The notes beneath the pieces are model-generated. The model saw only the letters and a program-made list of their open reading frames with translations, ran no database searches and was not told the DNA's origin. Positions 35,301 through 42,418 of a stretch of 64,000 nt of DNA are shown here, in pieces. Source of the DNA: an uncultured Prevotellaceae bacterium (GTDB lineage Bacteria; Bacteroidota; Bacteroidia; Bacteroidales; Bacteroidaceae); NCBI GenBank assembly GCA_900316265.1, contig ONCH01000017.1, positions 1 through 64,000 of the forward strand, given 5' to 3'. The position numbers and the translations under genes were made by a program. Numbering within the stretch: the stretch's first letter is position 1; every line of letters starts with the position of its first letter.

Positions 35301-35747
35301 GGTAATGTAGTACGTCTTGACCCTGTATTCTCTTATGCTTACAGTGACTTGTCTGCACTGCCCCGTGAGTTCAAGAACCGCTGGATGATGTCTGGCGACG
35401 AGAATATCACTGATATTCCTGTCATTGCATCACGCAACCAGGTTGACCGTTATGGTTCTACCGCACTGCGCACAGCCTACAATGCTTACAACTATTCAGA
35501 AGCACGTATTGCCAAGGGTAACTTCATCCGTCTGAAGGAAATAGCCCTGACCTATACCTTCCCACAGGGACTGCTGAAGAAGACCAACCTGCTGAACAGT
35601 GCCTCTATCAAGCTGGCCGCTACCAACCTCTGCCTGCTCTATGCTGACAAGAAGCTGAACGGTCAGGATCCTGAGTTCATCAATGCCGGTGGTGTGGCAT
35701 CGCCTATCACCAAGCAGCTGACAGCTACTGTACGTCTGGGATTCTAA
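32391..35747 (+). CDS. SusC/RagA-family TonB-dependent outer-membrane transporter
   Basis: The second SusC-type transporter, 1118 residues. Signal peptide MKKRLTMFLTCLFMSLGVAIA, then a carboxypeptidase-regulatory-like domain (ITGTVFEDNGEPCIGATVMIQ, about 25-100). The junction LEEVVAVGMMKQDKR and the plug motifs IRVRGATSIYGNSKPLWVIDG and FTVLKDGSATSIYGARAMAGVIVITTKRG follow. The barrel ends in TATVRLGF with a terminal Phe. It heads a plus-strand operon with susD, a zinc metallohydrolase lipoprotein, a DUF4302 lipoprotein and a BACON-like exported protein. That gene set points to peptide or protein-derived substrates rather than a sugar polymer. Confidence 0.95.
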   Translation: MKKRLTMFLTCLFMSLGVAIAQQKITGTVFEDNGEPCIGATVMIQGTKLGTKTDLDGNFTINVAEGKKLVISYVGMLTQTVKAKNGMKVTLQPDATQLEEVVAVGMMKQDKRLFTGASSKIDADKAKLAGMADVSRSLEGRVAGVQVTNVSGTFGASPKIRVRGATSIYGNSKPLWVIDGVIYEDNVDVSADELASGDAKTLISSAVAGLNSDDIESFTVLKDGSATSIYGARAMAGVIVITTKRGAKGRASVNYTGEFTTRLKPSYRDYNIMNSQEIMGVYKEMANKGWLSLENMVNSEDTGVYGYMYQQLRKYDPVTGTFGLENTEAARNRYLQEAEMRNTDWFDLLFSNSIQQNHSISISGGTEKSQSYFSMSLMNDPGQYVSASKVKRFTFNGNTSFDILKNLTVKLAAQGSNRQQEAPGSLNQSVDVVTGEVKRDFDINPFSFAMNTSRCLDPNISYTRFYSPFNIFDELKNNYNDIDVNELMFRAELEYKPIKTVTLTGLISTRMSTTRRQHNVMDDANQANAYRAGTDAQDDNSTIRYSNPLLYTDPHNELAIPESVLPEGGIKYEYSDKMRSNNYRFMAEYRDVYNEKHVVNLLFGSELSTVRRTATTWTGWGYQFNNGGIVYTPYLWLKQRNEENTDYFSESFTQTNTLAYYAQGVYSFDQRYTINGTFRYEGTNRLGKARSSRWLPTWNISGSYDISNEPFMKKAENWLSQLKLRASYSLTADTGPSYVTNAMAIYKTKNTWRPFTSAAESQIYISDLANSELTYEKKHEFNIGVDMGFLRDRIAINFDMYWRNNYDLIGAVFTQGSGGQIQKMANVADMKSHGIEVGLSTVNIQTPKFKWTSDFIYSLAKNEITTLETSSRAIDLVSGQGYALEGYPVRSIFSYKFAGLNEEGLPMVYNEKGEKTVGDVNFQETNNLEDFLIYEGPSDPTWYGSFNNSFTFNDSKVGKLALDVFITYSGGNVVRLDPVFSYAYSDLSALPREFKNRWMMSGDENITDIPVIASRNQVDRYGSTALRTAYNAYNYSEARIAKGNFIRLKEIALTYTFPQGLLKKTNLLNSASIKLAATNLCLLYADKKLNGQDPEFINAGGVASPITKQLTATVRLGF

Positions 35748-35788
35748 AAAAAATAAGAGATAATAGATAAGAGATAATAGATAAAGCT
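35748..35788 (+). repeat. Short tandem repeat between susC and susD
   Basis: The spacer is made of two copies of a 17-bp AT-rich unit (AATAAGAGATAATAGAT followed by AAGAGATAATAGATAA). It is the only space between the transporter and its lid gene, so it may affect translation of susD. Confidence 0.5.
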
Positions 35789-37456
35789 ATGAAGAAATAT
35801 ATATTCGGACTGTCAATGATGGCACTGGGCTTGCTGTTTGCGTCGTGTGAGGATAAGCTCGACGAAGTGCCTGACAACCGTACCGAGATTGACACGCCAC
35901 AGAAGGTGCAACTGCTGCTTGTATCAGGCTATCCACAGTCAGTGCCTGCTGTTATCTGTGAGCTGAGCGGCGACAACTATGTTGACAACAACGTCGTGAA
36001 GCCTGGTATTCACCGTTCACCATACAAGGACTTCCATGAGGAGGCTTACCGCTGGGAAGACATCAACAACTACGGCTCTGGTGAGGATGACACTCCCTAT
36101 CAGGTTTGGGAGCAATACTATCAAGGTATTGCTGTGGCCAACCACGCCATTGCAGCGATGCAGGAGATGAGCAGTGACCCAGCCAAAGATCCTCAGCTGT
36201 CCCACTCTTGGGGTGAGGCTCACGTTCTGCGCGCCTACCTGCACTTTGTATTGGTCAACGTCTTTGCTCAGCCTTACAAGGACGAGGCACAGAGCAGTGT
36301 CGATAAGGGTATTCCCTATGTTACTGAGCCTGAGACCACTGTTAACGTCAACTACGGTGACGATGAGTTCCGTCACAGCGTGAAGGAAACCTACGACATG
36401 ATTGAGAAAGACCTGCTGGCAGGTATTGACTTGATTGACGACTCTAAGTATAAAGTGCCTGCTTACCACTTCAACAAGAATGCTGCTCATGCCTTTGCTG
36501 CCCGCTTCTACCTCTACAAGCGTCAGTATAGTAAGGTTATTGAGCACGCAGATGCAGCCCTCGGCAACAACCCTGCTTCTATGCTGCGCAAGTGGAATGC
36601 CATCAGCACTAACACCATCGATGCAATGCTGAACTCGTTCAACGACGAGACAGCTCCCTGCAACTTCCTGCTGCAGAGCACCTACTCACTGCAGGACCGT
36701 CTGCTCTCTGCTATCCGTTTCGTGATAAACGACGGTAATAAAACGGAGAATGTTAAATCATCAAAGAATGCCATTTACGGTGGTGGTCCTAACTGGAGCA
36801 ACCGTCTGAAGGCTTATGAAGGTAAGATCTACCGCTACGGTGAGAACGATGATGGTTCTTGGCTGTTCCGCGTTTACGAGTACTTTGAATACACCGACAA
36901 GATTGCCGGTATCGGTTTCGTACATATTATCTATCAGCCATTCACTGCTGAGGAGACCTTGCTTTGCCGTGCAGAAGCTAAGCTCTATCTGGGTCAGAGA
37001 GAGTCTGCTCTTTATGATTTGAACACTTGGACAACATCGAAGTTGGTAAGCAGCGAATTGACACAGGCTCAGATTAATAAGTTCTACGGCGGCGACCCTG
37101 CCACCAATGACTATGTCGCTGAGCTCAACCCCGACAAGATCACTTCAGAGTTCAAGATTCTGACTGGCGACGACCTCTACATGCTGCACTGCATCCTGCA
37201 CTTCCGTCGTATTGAGACCATGTTCGAGGGTCTGCGCTGGTTCGATATCAAGCGCTACGGTATTACCGTACACCACGCTTACCGTGGTCCTCAGGACAAG
37301 GACGTCACTCACGATTACCTGCAGTGGAACGACCCACGTCGTGTGCTGCAGATTCCTAACAACGTGGTTTCTGCCGGCTATCCCAGCACTGACCGCTCTA
37401 CCAGTGTGAACCAGACAAACCCGATGGTTACTATGCCTATCCTGTCAAACAACTAA
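35789..37456 (+). CDS. SusD/RagB-family surface lipoprotein
   Basis: A SusD-like lid protein of 555 residues paired with the preceding SusC. Signal and lipobox MKKYIFGLSMMALGLLFASC (Cys 20). Helical pairs HSWGEAHVLRAYLHFVLVNVFAQPY and HAFAARFYLYKRQYSKVIEHADAAL are SusD TPR elements. LLCRAEAKLYLG and the end MLHCILHFRRIETMFEGLRWFDIKRYG match the C-terminal family signature. The next gene begins 17 bp later. Confidence 0.93.
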   Translation: MKKYIFGLSMMALGLLFASCEDKLDEVPDNRTEIDTPQKVQLLLVSGYPQSVPAVICELSGDNYVDNNVVKPGIHRSPYKDFHEEAYRWEDINNYGSGEDDTPYQVWEQYYQGIAVANHAIAAMQEMSSDPAKDPQLSHSWGEAHVLRAYLHFVLVNVFAQPYKDEAQSSVDKGIPYVTEPETTVNVNYGDDEFRHSVKETYDMIEKDLLAGIDLIDDSKYKVPAYHFNKNAAHAFAARFYLYKRQYSKVIEHADAALGNNPASMLRKWNAISTNTIDAMLNSFNDETAPCNFLLQSTYSLQDRLLSAIRFVINDGNKTENVKSSKNAIYGGGPNWSNRLKAYEGKIYRYGENDDGSWLFRVYEYFEYTDKIAGIGFVHIIYQPFTAEETLLCRAEAKLYLGQRESALYDLNTWTTSKLVSSELTQAQINKFYGGDPATNDYVAELNPDKITSEFKILTGDDLYMLHCILHFRRIETMFEGLRWFDIKRYGITVHHAYRGPQDKDVTHDYLQWNDPRRVLQIPNNVVSAGYPSTDRSTSVNQTNPMVTMPILSNN

Positions 37457-37473
37457 AGAAAAGGCTAACAGAG

Positions 37474-38715
37474 ATGAAAAAGATATTATATATGATGAGT
37501 GTGGCAGCCCTTCTGCTGGCTGTTACCTCCTGCGGTAAGGAAGACGATCTTACGGAGTCTATCTTCGACACCAGCACGCCGGCAGTAGACCCCGGTCAGT
37601 CGACCTACGATTTCGACAAGTGGCTTTACGACAACTTTACAAGCCCCTACAACGTTGAGATACAGTACAAGTTCAATCTGCCGTCATCAGACTATAGCTT
37701 CCAGCTGGCTCCTGCTGAGTACAAGCGTTCGCAGCTGCTGGCCCAGTTCATTAAGTACCTGTTCTACGACGTATACACCAAGTATGCCGGTGACGACTTT
37801 ATGAAGCAGTATGGTCCCCGTATCTTCCACTTTATCGGTTCATCAGGCTACAGCCCCCGTACTGGTACGGAGGTACTCGGTCTGGCATCGGGCGGTGTAA
37901 AGATTACGCTCTACAACGTCAATGAGATGAAAGGATACTCTGAGAACCTGAGCTATGACGCAGCAGACATGGAAGTGCTCAACCAGAAGTATTTCCACAC
38001 CATGCACCACGAGTTCTCGCACATCATGCACCAGACAAAGACCTACCCCGTTACTTTCGGACAGGTAACCTCTGGTTCATACGATCCTATCGACTGGCAT
38101 GAGCGTGACTCTGTAACATCTCATCAACTGGGTTACGTTACTCACTATGCATCTTCAGCCACTTACGAGGACTTCGTAGAGACCCTGTCATGCATCATTA
38201 CTGACGACGACTATCGCTGGATGATGCGTATTATCAGCGCCTGCGCTCCTGGTCTAATTCCTGGTGACAAGGAGGAGGTTCTTGCACTCATCGACAAGTT
38301 GGGCATTGACAAGAACAAGGCCAACGCACACTGGAACAACTTCAAGGTTTATTCAGAGGCTGAGTACAATAGCGAGACGGGCACCTATGAACCAACTGAG
38401 CGCGTAGTTATTGACGTACACCGCAGCTATGAGCAGGTTATCAATAAGGAATATACAGGCTACGTTAATAAATACAAGTATACTGAGTTGAAGAGCTTTA
38501 CCTCTTTTGATGACTTCATCAATTGGGTACCACAATCAACCAGCGATACAGTAGCTGGTATCAGTGCCATACTGAAGAAGATCTCTATTGCCACGAAATG
38601 GCATCAGGAGAAATGGGGACTGAATACCTTCGTAATACGCGAGGAAGTTCGTCAACGTCAGAACAAGATGAATGACTTCTTGAAGAACGACCTGAAAATC
38701 TTTGAACTTAAATGA
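37474..38715 (+). CDS. Substrate import-associated zinc metallohydrolase lipoprotein
   Basis: A 413-residue lipoprotein (MKKILYMMSVAALLLAVTSC, Cys 20). It has a gluzincin-type HExxH motif in TMHHEFSHIMHQTK near residue 178, with a downstream acidic segment (TYEDFVETLSCII) that could provide the third zinc ligand. This architecture and its place right after a SusCD pair match the lipoprotein family annotated as import-associated zinc metallohydrolase. A surface peptidase that trims peptides for the SusCD importer is the natural reading; activity is unproven. Its stop overlaps the next start as ATGA. Confidence 0.87.
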   Translation: MKKILYMMSVAALLLAVTSCGKEDDLTESIFDTSTPAVDPGQSTYDFDKWLYDNFTSPYNVEIQYKFNLPSSDYSFQLAPAEYKRSQLLAQFIKYLFYDVYTKYAGDDFMKQYGPRIFHFIGSSGYSPRTGTEVLGLASGGVKITLYNVNEMKGYSENLSYDAADMEVLNQKYFHTMHHEFSHIMHQTKTYPVTFGQVTSGSYDPIDWHERDSVTSHQLGYVTHYASSATYEDFVETLSCIITDDDYRWMMRIISACAPGLIPGDKEEVLALIDKLGIDKNKANAHWNNFKVYSEAEYNSETGTYEPTERVVIDVHRSYEQVINKEYTGYVNKYKYTELKSFTSFDDFINWVPQSTSDTVAGISAILKKISIATKWHQEKWGLNTFVIREEVRQRQNKMNDFLKNDLKIFELK

Positions 38716-40073
38716 TGAGAACAATGATGAAGAAGACACAATTATACAAATTGATGTTCCTCGCCATGTTGCCAGCTTTCGTGCTGACATCATGCAGGTT
38801 CGAGGATGACGACTATTTCGAAGAGTCTGCTGCACTGCGTATTGAGCACAGCGCTAAGGCCACTCAAGACAAGCTGGTGGCAGCACCCAACGGATGGGTC
38901 ATGCAGTATTTCTGCGGCACTGACATTGCCGTGTTTGAGGGGTTCAACCTCTTCGCTCGCTTTGACGCTAACAATAAAGTGACTATGGCTGGTAATCACC
39001 GTTTCCTGCGCAACGGCAACAAGAACAAGTACACCGAGGCCAGCAGCCCCTACGTAATGCTGATGGAAGACGGTCTTGTTCTAGCCTTTAACGTATGGAA
39101 CGACATTCTAACACCGTTTACTGACCCCGTCAGCTACGGTGATGCTCCTGACCGCATCGTCAAGGATGGTGAGGGAATGCACGGCGACCACAACTTTGTG
39201 GTAATGGCAAACAACGAAGACGAGATTATCCTTCGTGGTGAGCGCCACTCTGCAGAGGTACGTCTGGTCAAGTGCGACCGCTCATGGACTGACTACATTG
39301 CAGATACAGAAGCTCTTAAGAATAGCATTACCAACAGCAGCATCAACGACTACTATGTTGTCAATGCAGACAAGGACACTCTCTATTTCCAAAGTCTGCG
39401 CAATGGTCGTTTCCTTTACACAGACAATCTCGACAAGACCAAGTCTGTAAAGCTTGACTCACTGTCCTGCGTCTTCACTCCTACTGGTTTCCGTGTGGAG
39501 CATGAGACGAAAATGGGTAACTACAAATTCCATGAGTTAAAGCTGGCAGACGACAAGACCTGTCTGAAGAATGAGGATGGAACCGTGAAGGTTATTGCCC
39601 GTTGGGATGCTTTCATTGTGAACCATACTGCACTGTGGAAGATGGATCAAACGCTGTTCACGAGCGAGCAAACGGCTCTCTATAACCAGATTGATGCAGA
39701 ATTAAAGAAACATAACAACACTTGGAGCTTAGAGAGCATTGGCATCGGTAAGTCTAGCGGCAGTAACTCTATCGTAGGACTTGTATTGACATTCTACACC
39801 AATACAGCCAAGACAAAGACCAACACTGCCGGTATTGCATTGGACATGACTCTCCCAGCCTATGGTCAGATGGCTGTTGACTGCCCAGCAGATGCCAAGA
39901 CCGATAAGAACATGGAGACTATCAAGAAGAAGGCGACCGAACTGGAGCAACTGTGCCGCAACTTTGCCGCACTGCTTAAAGGTACATACGACATGAGCGT
40001 TGATGACTACTTCTTGCCTACAACCGCTACATTCGCCCCTGCTCAGGGAGGAACGAAATTTAAGTTGAATTAA
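38712..40073 (+). CDS. DUF4302-like surface lipoprotein
   Basis: A 453-residue lipoprotein with lipobox FVLTSC about 29 residues from the first ATG. Starts at 38712 (ATGA-coupled), 38724 or 38727 are all possible; the last two give a more typical signal. The start of the mature protein (FEESAALRIEHSAKATQDKL, then APNGWVMQYFCG) is characteristic of DUF4302, a family that regularly follows the zinc metallohydrolase gene in SusCD loci. The rest is beta-rich. A substrate-binding role on the cell surface is inferred from context. Confidence 0.8.
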   Translation: MMRTMMKKTQLYKLMFLAMLPAFVLTSCRFEDDDYFEESAALRIEHSAKATQDKLVAAPNGWVMQYFCGTDIAVFEGFNLFARFDANNKVTMAGNHRFLRNGNKNKYTEASSPYVMLMEDGLVLAFNVWNDILTPFTDPVSYGDAPDRIVKDGEGMHGDHNFVVMANNEDEIILRGERHSAEVRLVKCDRSWTDYIADTEALKNSITNSSINDYYVVNADKDTLYFQSLRNGRFLYTDNLDKTKSVKLDSLSCVFTPTGFRVEHETKMGNYKFHELKLADDKTCLKNEDGTVKVIARWDAFIVNHTALWKMDQTLFTSEQTALYNQIDAELKKHNNTWSLESIGIGKSSGSNSIVGLVLTFYTNTAKTKTNTAGIALDMTLPAYGQMAVDCPADAKTDKNMETIKKKATELEQLCRNFAALLKGTYDMSVDDYFLPTTATFAPAQGGTKFKLN

Positions 40074-40098
40074 ATATTTTAGTACTAACAAAAAGTAA

Positions 40099-42282
40099 AT
40101 GATTATGAAGAAATTTTTACTTTTCGCTGCTGCTGCAGTAATCGCAGTTTCAGCAAATGCGCAGTTTGCTAAGAAGCAGACTGTGGGTAAGCCAACGGCT
40201 CACCAGCAGATTTCTCAGAAGGCTACTATGGCCAAGAAGTTTGAGATTGCAGGTGCTAAGACTGGTGCCATCGCTGTTCAGAACAAATTAGACCGCAAGG
40301 CTAAAATGTCTATCAACGTAAAGGATGTCCAGCCCATTAATCAGCAGTTCAAGGCTGTTCGTCGTGCCGCTGAGGTACAGCCCGCTTACGAAGGCTTTGG
40401 TATGTCACGCAGCTCAGATGAGACTGAGAATTGGACAATGAATGCCACTACTGTAACACTGCAGGACGAGAGCACAGCAGTTGCTCTTCAGGATATTATT
40501 CCTAATCCTTTTGGCTTCGAGCACATCTATGCACAATACACTGTTGCGAATGGAAGCGTAATCGTTGCTCCTACCCTGGTTGCTTCTTTTAAGCAAGACG
40601 ACACCACCTATTACCTCTTCCTGGAGGATGCCAACTCTTCTGACGGTAAGATTACTTTCCCCTTGGACGACGCTGGTCGCATCACAGGTTCATACAGCAT
40701 CATCTATAGCATTTATCCCAGTGCAACATACAACTATAACGACTGGTTGGCTACCTATGACGGCTACTCTAACGTTAAGTACAACCTGCCCGGTGAGGAC
40801 GTTGCTCCTGAGGTAAGCTTCGAGCCCAACAACCTGATTCTTTTTGCTGGTCTTGGTCTGAATGGTTATTCTTTCACTAACAATCTGGCAATGACTGGTG
40901 CTTTTGCTACCACTAATTTCCATAACCTGACCAGCGATAAGGCTACTGCTTGGGACTGGAAGGCTTTTGATGCTAACACAGAGGAAGAAAGCGTTTACGC
41001 TTCTGGCTCAAACTTTGACTTCGGTCTGGATATGACTGATGGTATTGTTTACAATGTTCAGTTAACAGCTACCAACAATACCGTTACCAGCGACCCATTC
41101 ACCTTTGGTGTTGGCAAGAACCTCAATGATGATGGTACTCCACACTATGAGACCTGCTACCTTTATGCTGGTCAAACAGAGGGTAGTTTTGTCCTCAACA
41201 ATGAGACTCCTGCCATTATTACACGTCAGGACCCCGATGGTGACTTGACTTTCTACACCAACTGGGCTACACCTGACATCTATACTAAGACTTCAATGAG
41301 CAAAATATATTGCTATTATGAGAAGCCTGCTTCTCCTCTATATATCGAGGGTGTAACATTGCCAATGGTTAACTTCAGCGTTGCTGATCCTGACAAGAAT
41401 CCATTTACGCTGCATCTCAAGATTTGCAAACTCTCATGGCCGAAGGGCAGAAACAACAAGCCTGAACTTGGTGAGGTATTGGCAGAGGCAGATGCTACCA
41501 GCGAGAGCATCAACAGTCAATTCGATGCTGGTCTTACTGCTGTTGAGTTTACACAGCTCTACAAAGAGAGTGAGGATGGTCTGGGTGAAGAGCTCCCCTA
41601 CCTGTTCCTTGATGACGAATTCATGATTGTTATTGAAGGTTGGGACAATGGTTCATTCTCTGGTGTTCTAGGCAGTCAGGATGCTCCATTGGCCAATGCA
41701 AGAACATCTACTTGGTTTGAAAAGACCGGTGAGGAAGGTTCTATGTACTCTTATACTTCATGGAAGACCTCTCTGTTCGTTGGTCTGCTGGGTGCAACCT
41801 ATGGCTACCTCTATACGGAGGACAATACAAACATCAATATTCCTAACGAGGGTGGTGAGGCTACTGTGAATGTAGCTGCAATGCTGCGTAGCGTTGACTC
41901 TGAGACTGGTGCTTATACCTATCGCCTCTTCATTGATGATGTCATTACTGATTCTGAGGTTAATCCTGAGACTGGTCTGCCCACATGGCTGCAGATTGGT
42001 ATCGGTAATGTTAGCGAGAGCGGTACTGAGTTCACTCTTGGTTTCCAAGCAGAGGCTCTTCCTTCAGGCGTTGAGGGTCGTAAGGCTACCATCGTCTTCA
42101 TGCAGGAGGGTGCTAAGTTAGAGGTAACGGTTGCTCAGGGCTATGATGCTACTGGCATCAGCGTAACCACCAAGACTGTGAAGAACGTTGAGACTCCTGC
42201 TTACAACCTCGCAGGTCAGCGTGTCAACAAGAACTTCAAGGGTCTCGTTGTGAAGGATGGTGCTAAGTTCCTGAATAAATAA
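40099..42282 (+). CDS. Exported protein with BACON-like domain and C-terminal sorting-type tail
   Basis: A 727-residue product with signal peptide MKKFLLFAAAAVIAVSANA (two in-frame ATGs, 40099 and 40105; the second gives the canonical signal). It has no lipobox. A region near residues 575-680 has the BACON-like pattern WLQIGIG...EFTLGFQAEAL...GRKATIVFMQEGAKLEVTVAQGY. The last residues, PAYNLAGQRVNKNFKGL, form a short conserved tail shared with the M6 protease downstream, consistent with a secretion or surface-anchoring signal. It is the last gene of the operon; a terminator follows 27 bp later. Confidence 0.72.
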   Translation: MIMKKFLLFAAAAVIAVSANAQFAKKQTVGKPTAHQQISQKATMAKKFEIAGAKTGAIAVQNKLDRKAKMSINVKDVQPINQQFKAVRRAAEVQPAYEGFGMSRSSDETENWTMNATTVTLQDESTAVALQDIIPNPFGFEHIYAQYTVANGSVIVAPTLVASFKQDDTTYYLFLEDANSSDGKITFPLDDAGRITGSYSIIYSIYPSATYNYNDWLATYDGYSNVKYNLPGEDVAPEVSFEPNNLILFAGLGLNGYSFTNNLAMTGAFATTNFHNLTSDKATAWDWKAFDANTEEESVYASGSNFDFGLDMTDGIVYNVQLTATNNTVTSDPFTFGVGKNLNDDGTPHYETCYLYAGQTEGSFVLNNETPAIITRQDPDGDLTFYTNWATPDIYTKTSMSKIYCYYEKPASPLYIEGVTLPMVNFSVADPDKNPFTLHLKICKLSWPKGRNNKPELGEVLAEADATSESINSQFDAGLTAVEFTQLYKESEDGLGEELPYLFLDDEFMIVIEGWDNGSFSGVLGSQDAPLANARTSTWFEKTGEEGSMYSYTSWKTSLFVGLLGATYGYLYTEDNTNINIPNEGGEATVNVAAMLRSVDSETGAYTYRLFIDDVITDSEVNPETGLPTWLQIGIGNVSESGTEFTLGFQAEALPSGVEGRKATIVFMQEGAKLEVTVAQGYDATGISVTTKTVKNVETPAYNLAGQRVNKNFKGLVVKDGAKFLNK

Positions 42283-42308
42283 TAAGTAACATCTTTTATA
42301 TTTCTCAC

Positions 42309-42339
42309 AATCGGGAGAGCCACCACGGTTCTCCCGATT
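42309..42339 (+). terminator. Terminator after the right SusCD operon
   Basis: A 10-bp stem AATCGGGAGA / TCTCCCGATT (42309-42318 with 42330-42339) is followed by TACTTTTTCTC. It separates the operon from the M6 protease, which has its own promoter. Confidence 0.85.
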
Positions 42340-42357
42340 TACTTTTTCTCCCAATTA

Positions 42358-42389
42358 TTTGATTATTAGATTTTTTCTTCGTACCTTTG
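42358..42389 (+). promoter_or_regulatory. Promoter of the M6 protease gene
   Basis: TTTG (42358-42361) and TACCTTTG (42382-42389) are separated by exactly 20 bp. This supports a start codon at 42419 rather than the upstream in-frame ATG at 42359, which lies inside the promoter. Confidence 0.8.
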
Positions 42390-42418
42390 CAGCGTTTAAC
42401 ACTAACACTACAGAAAAG

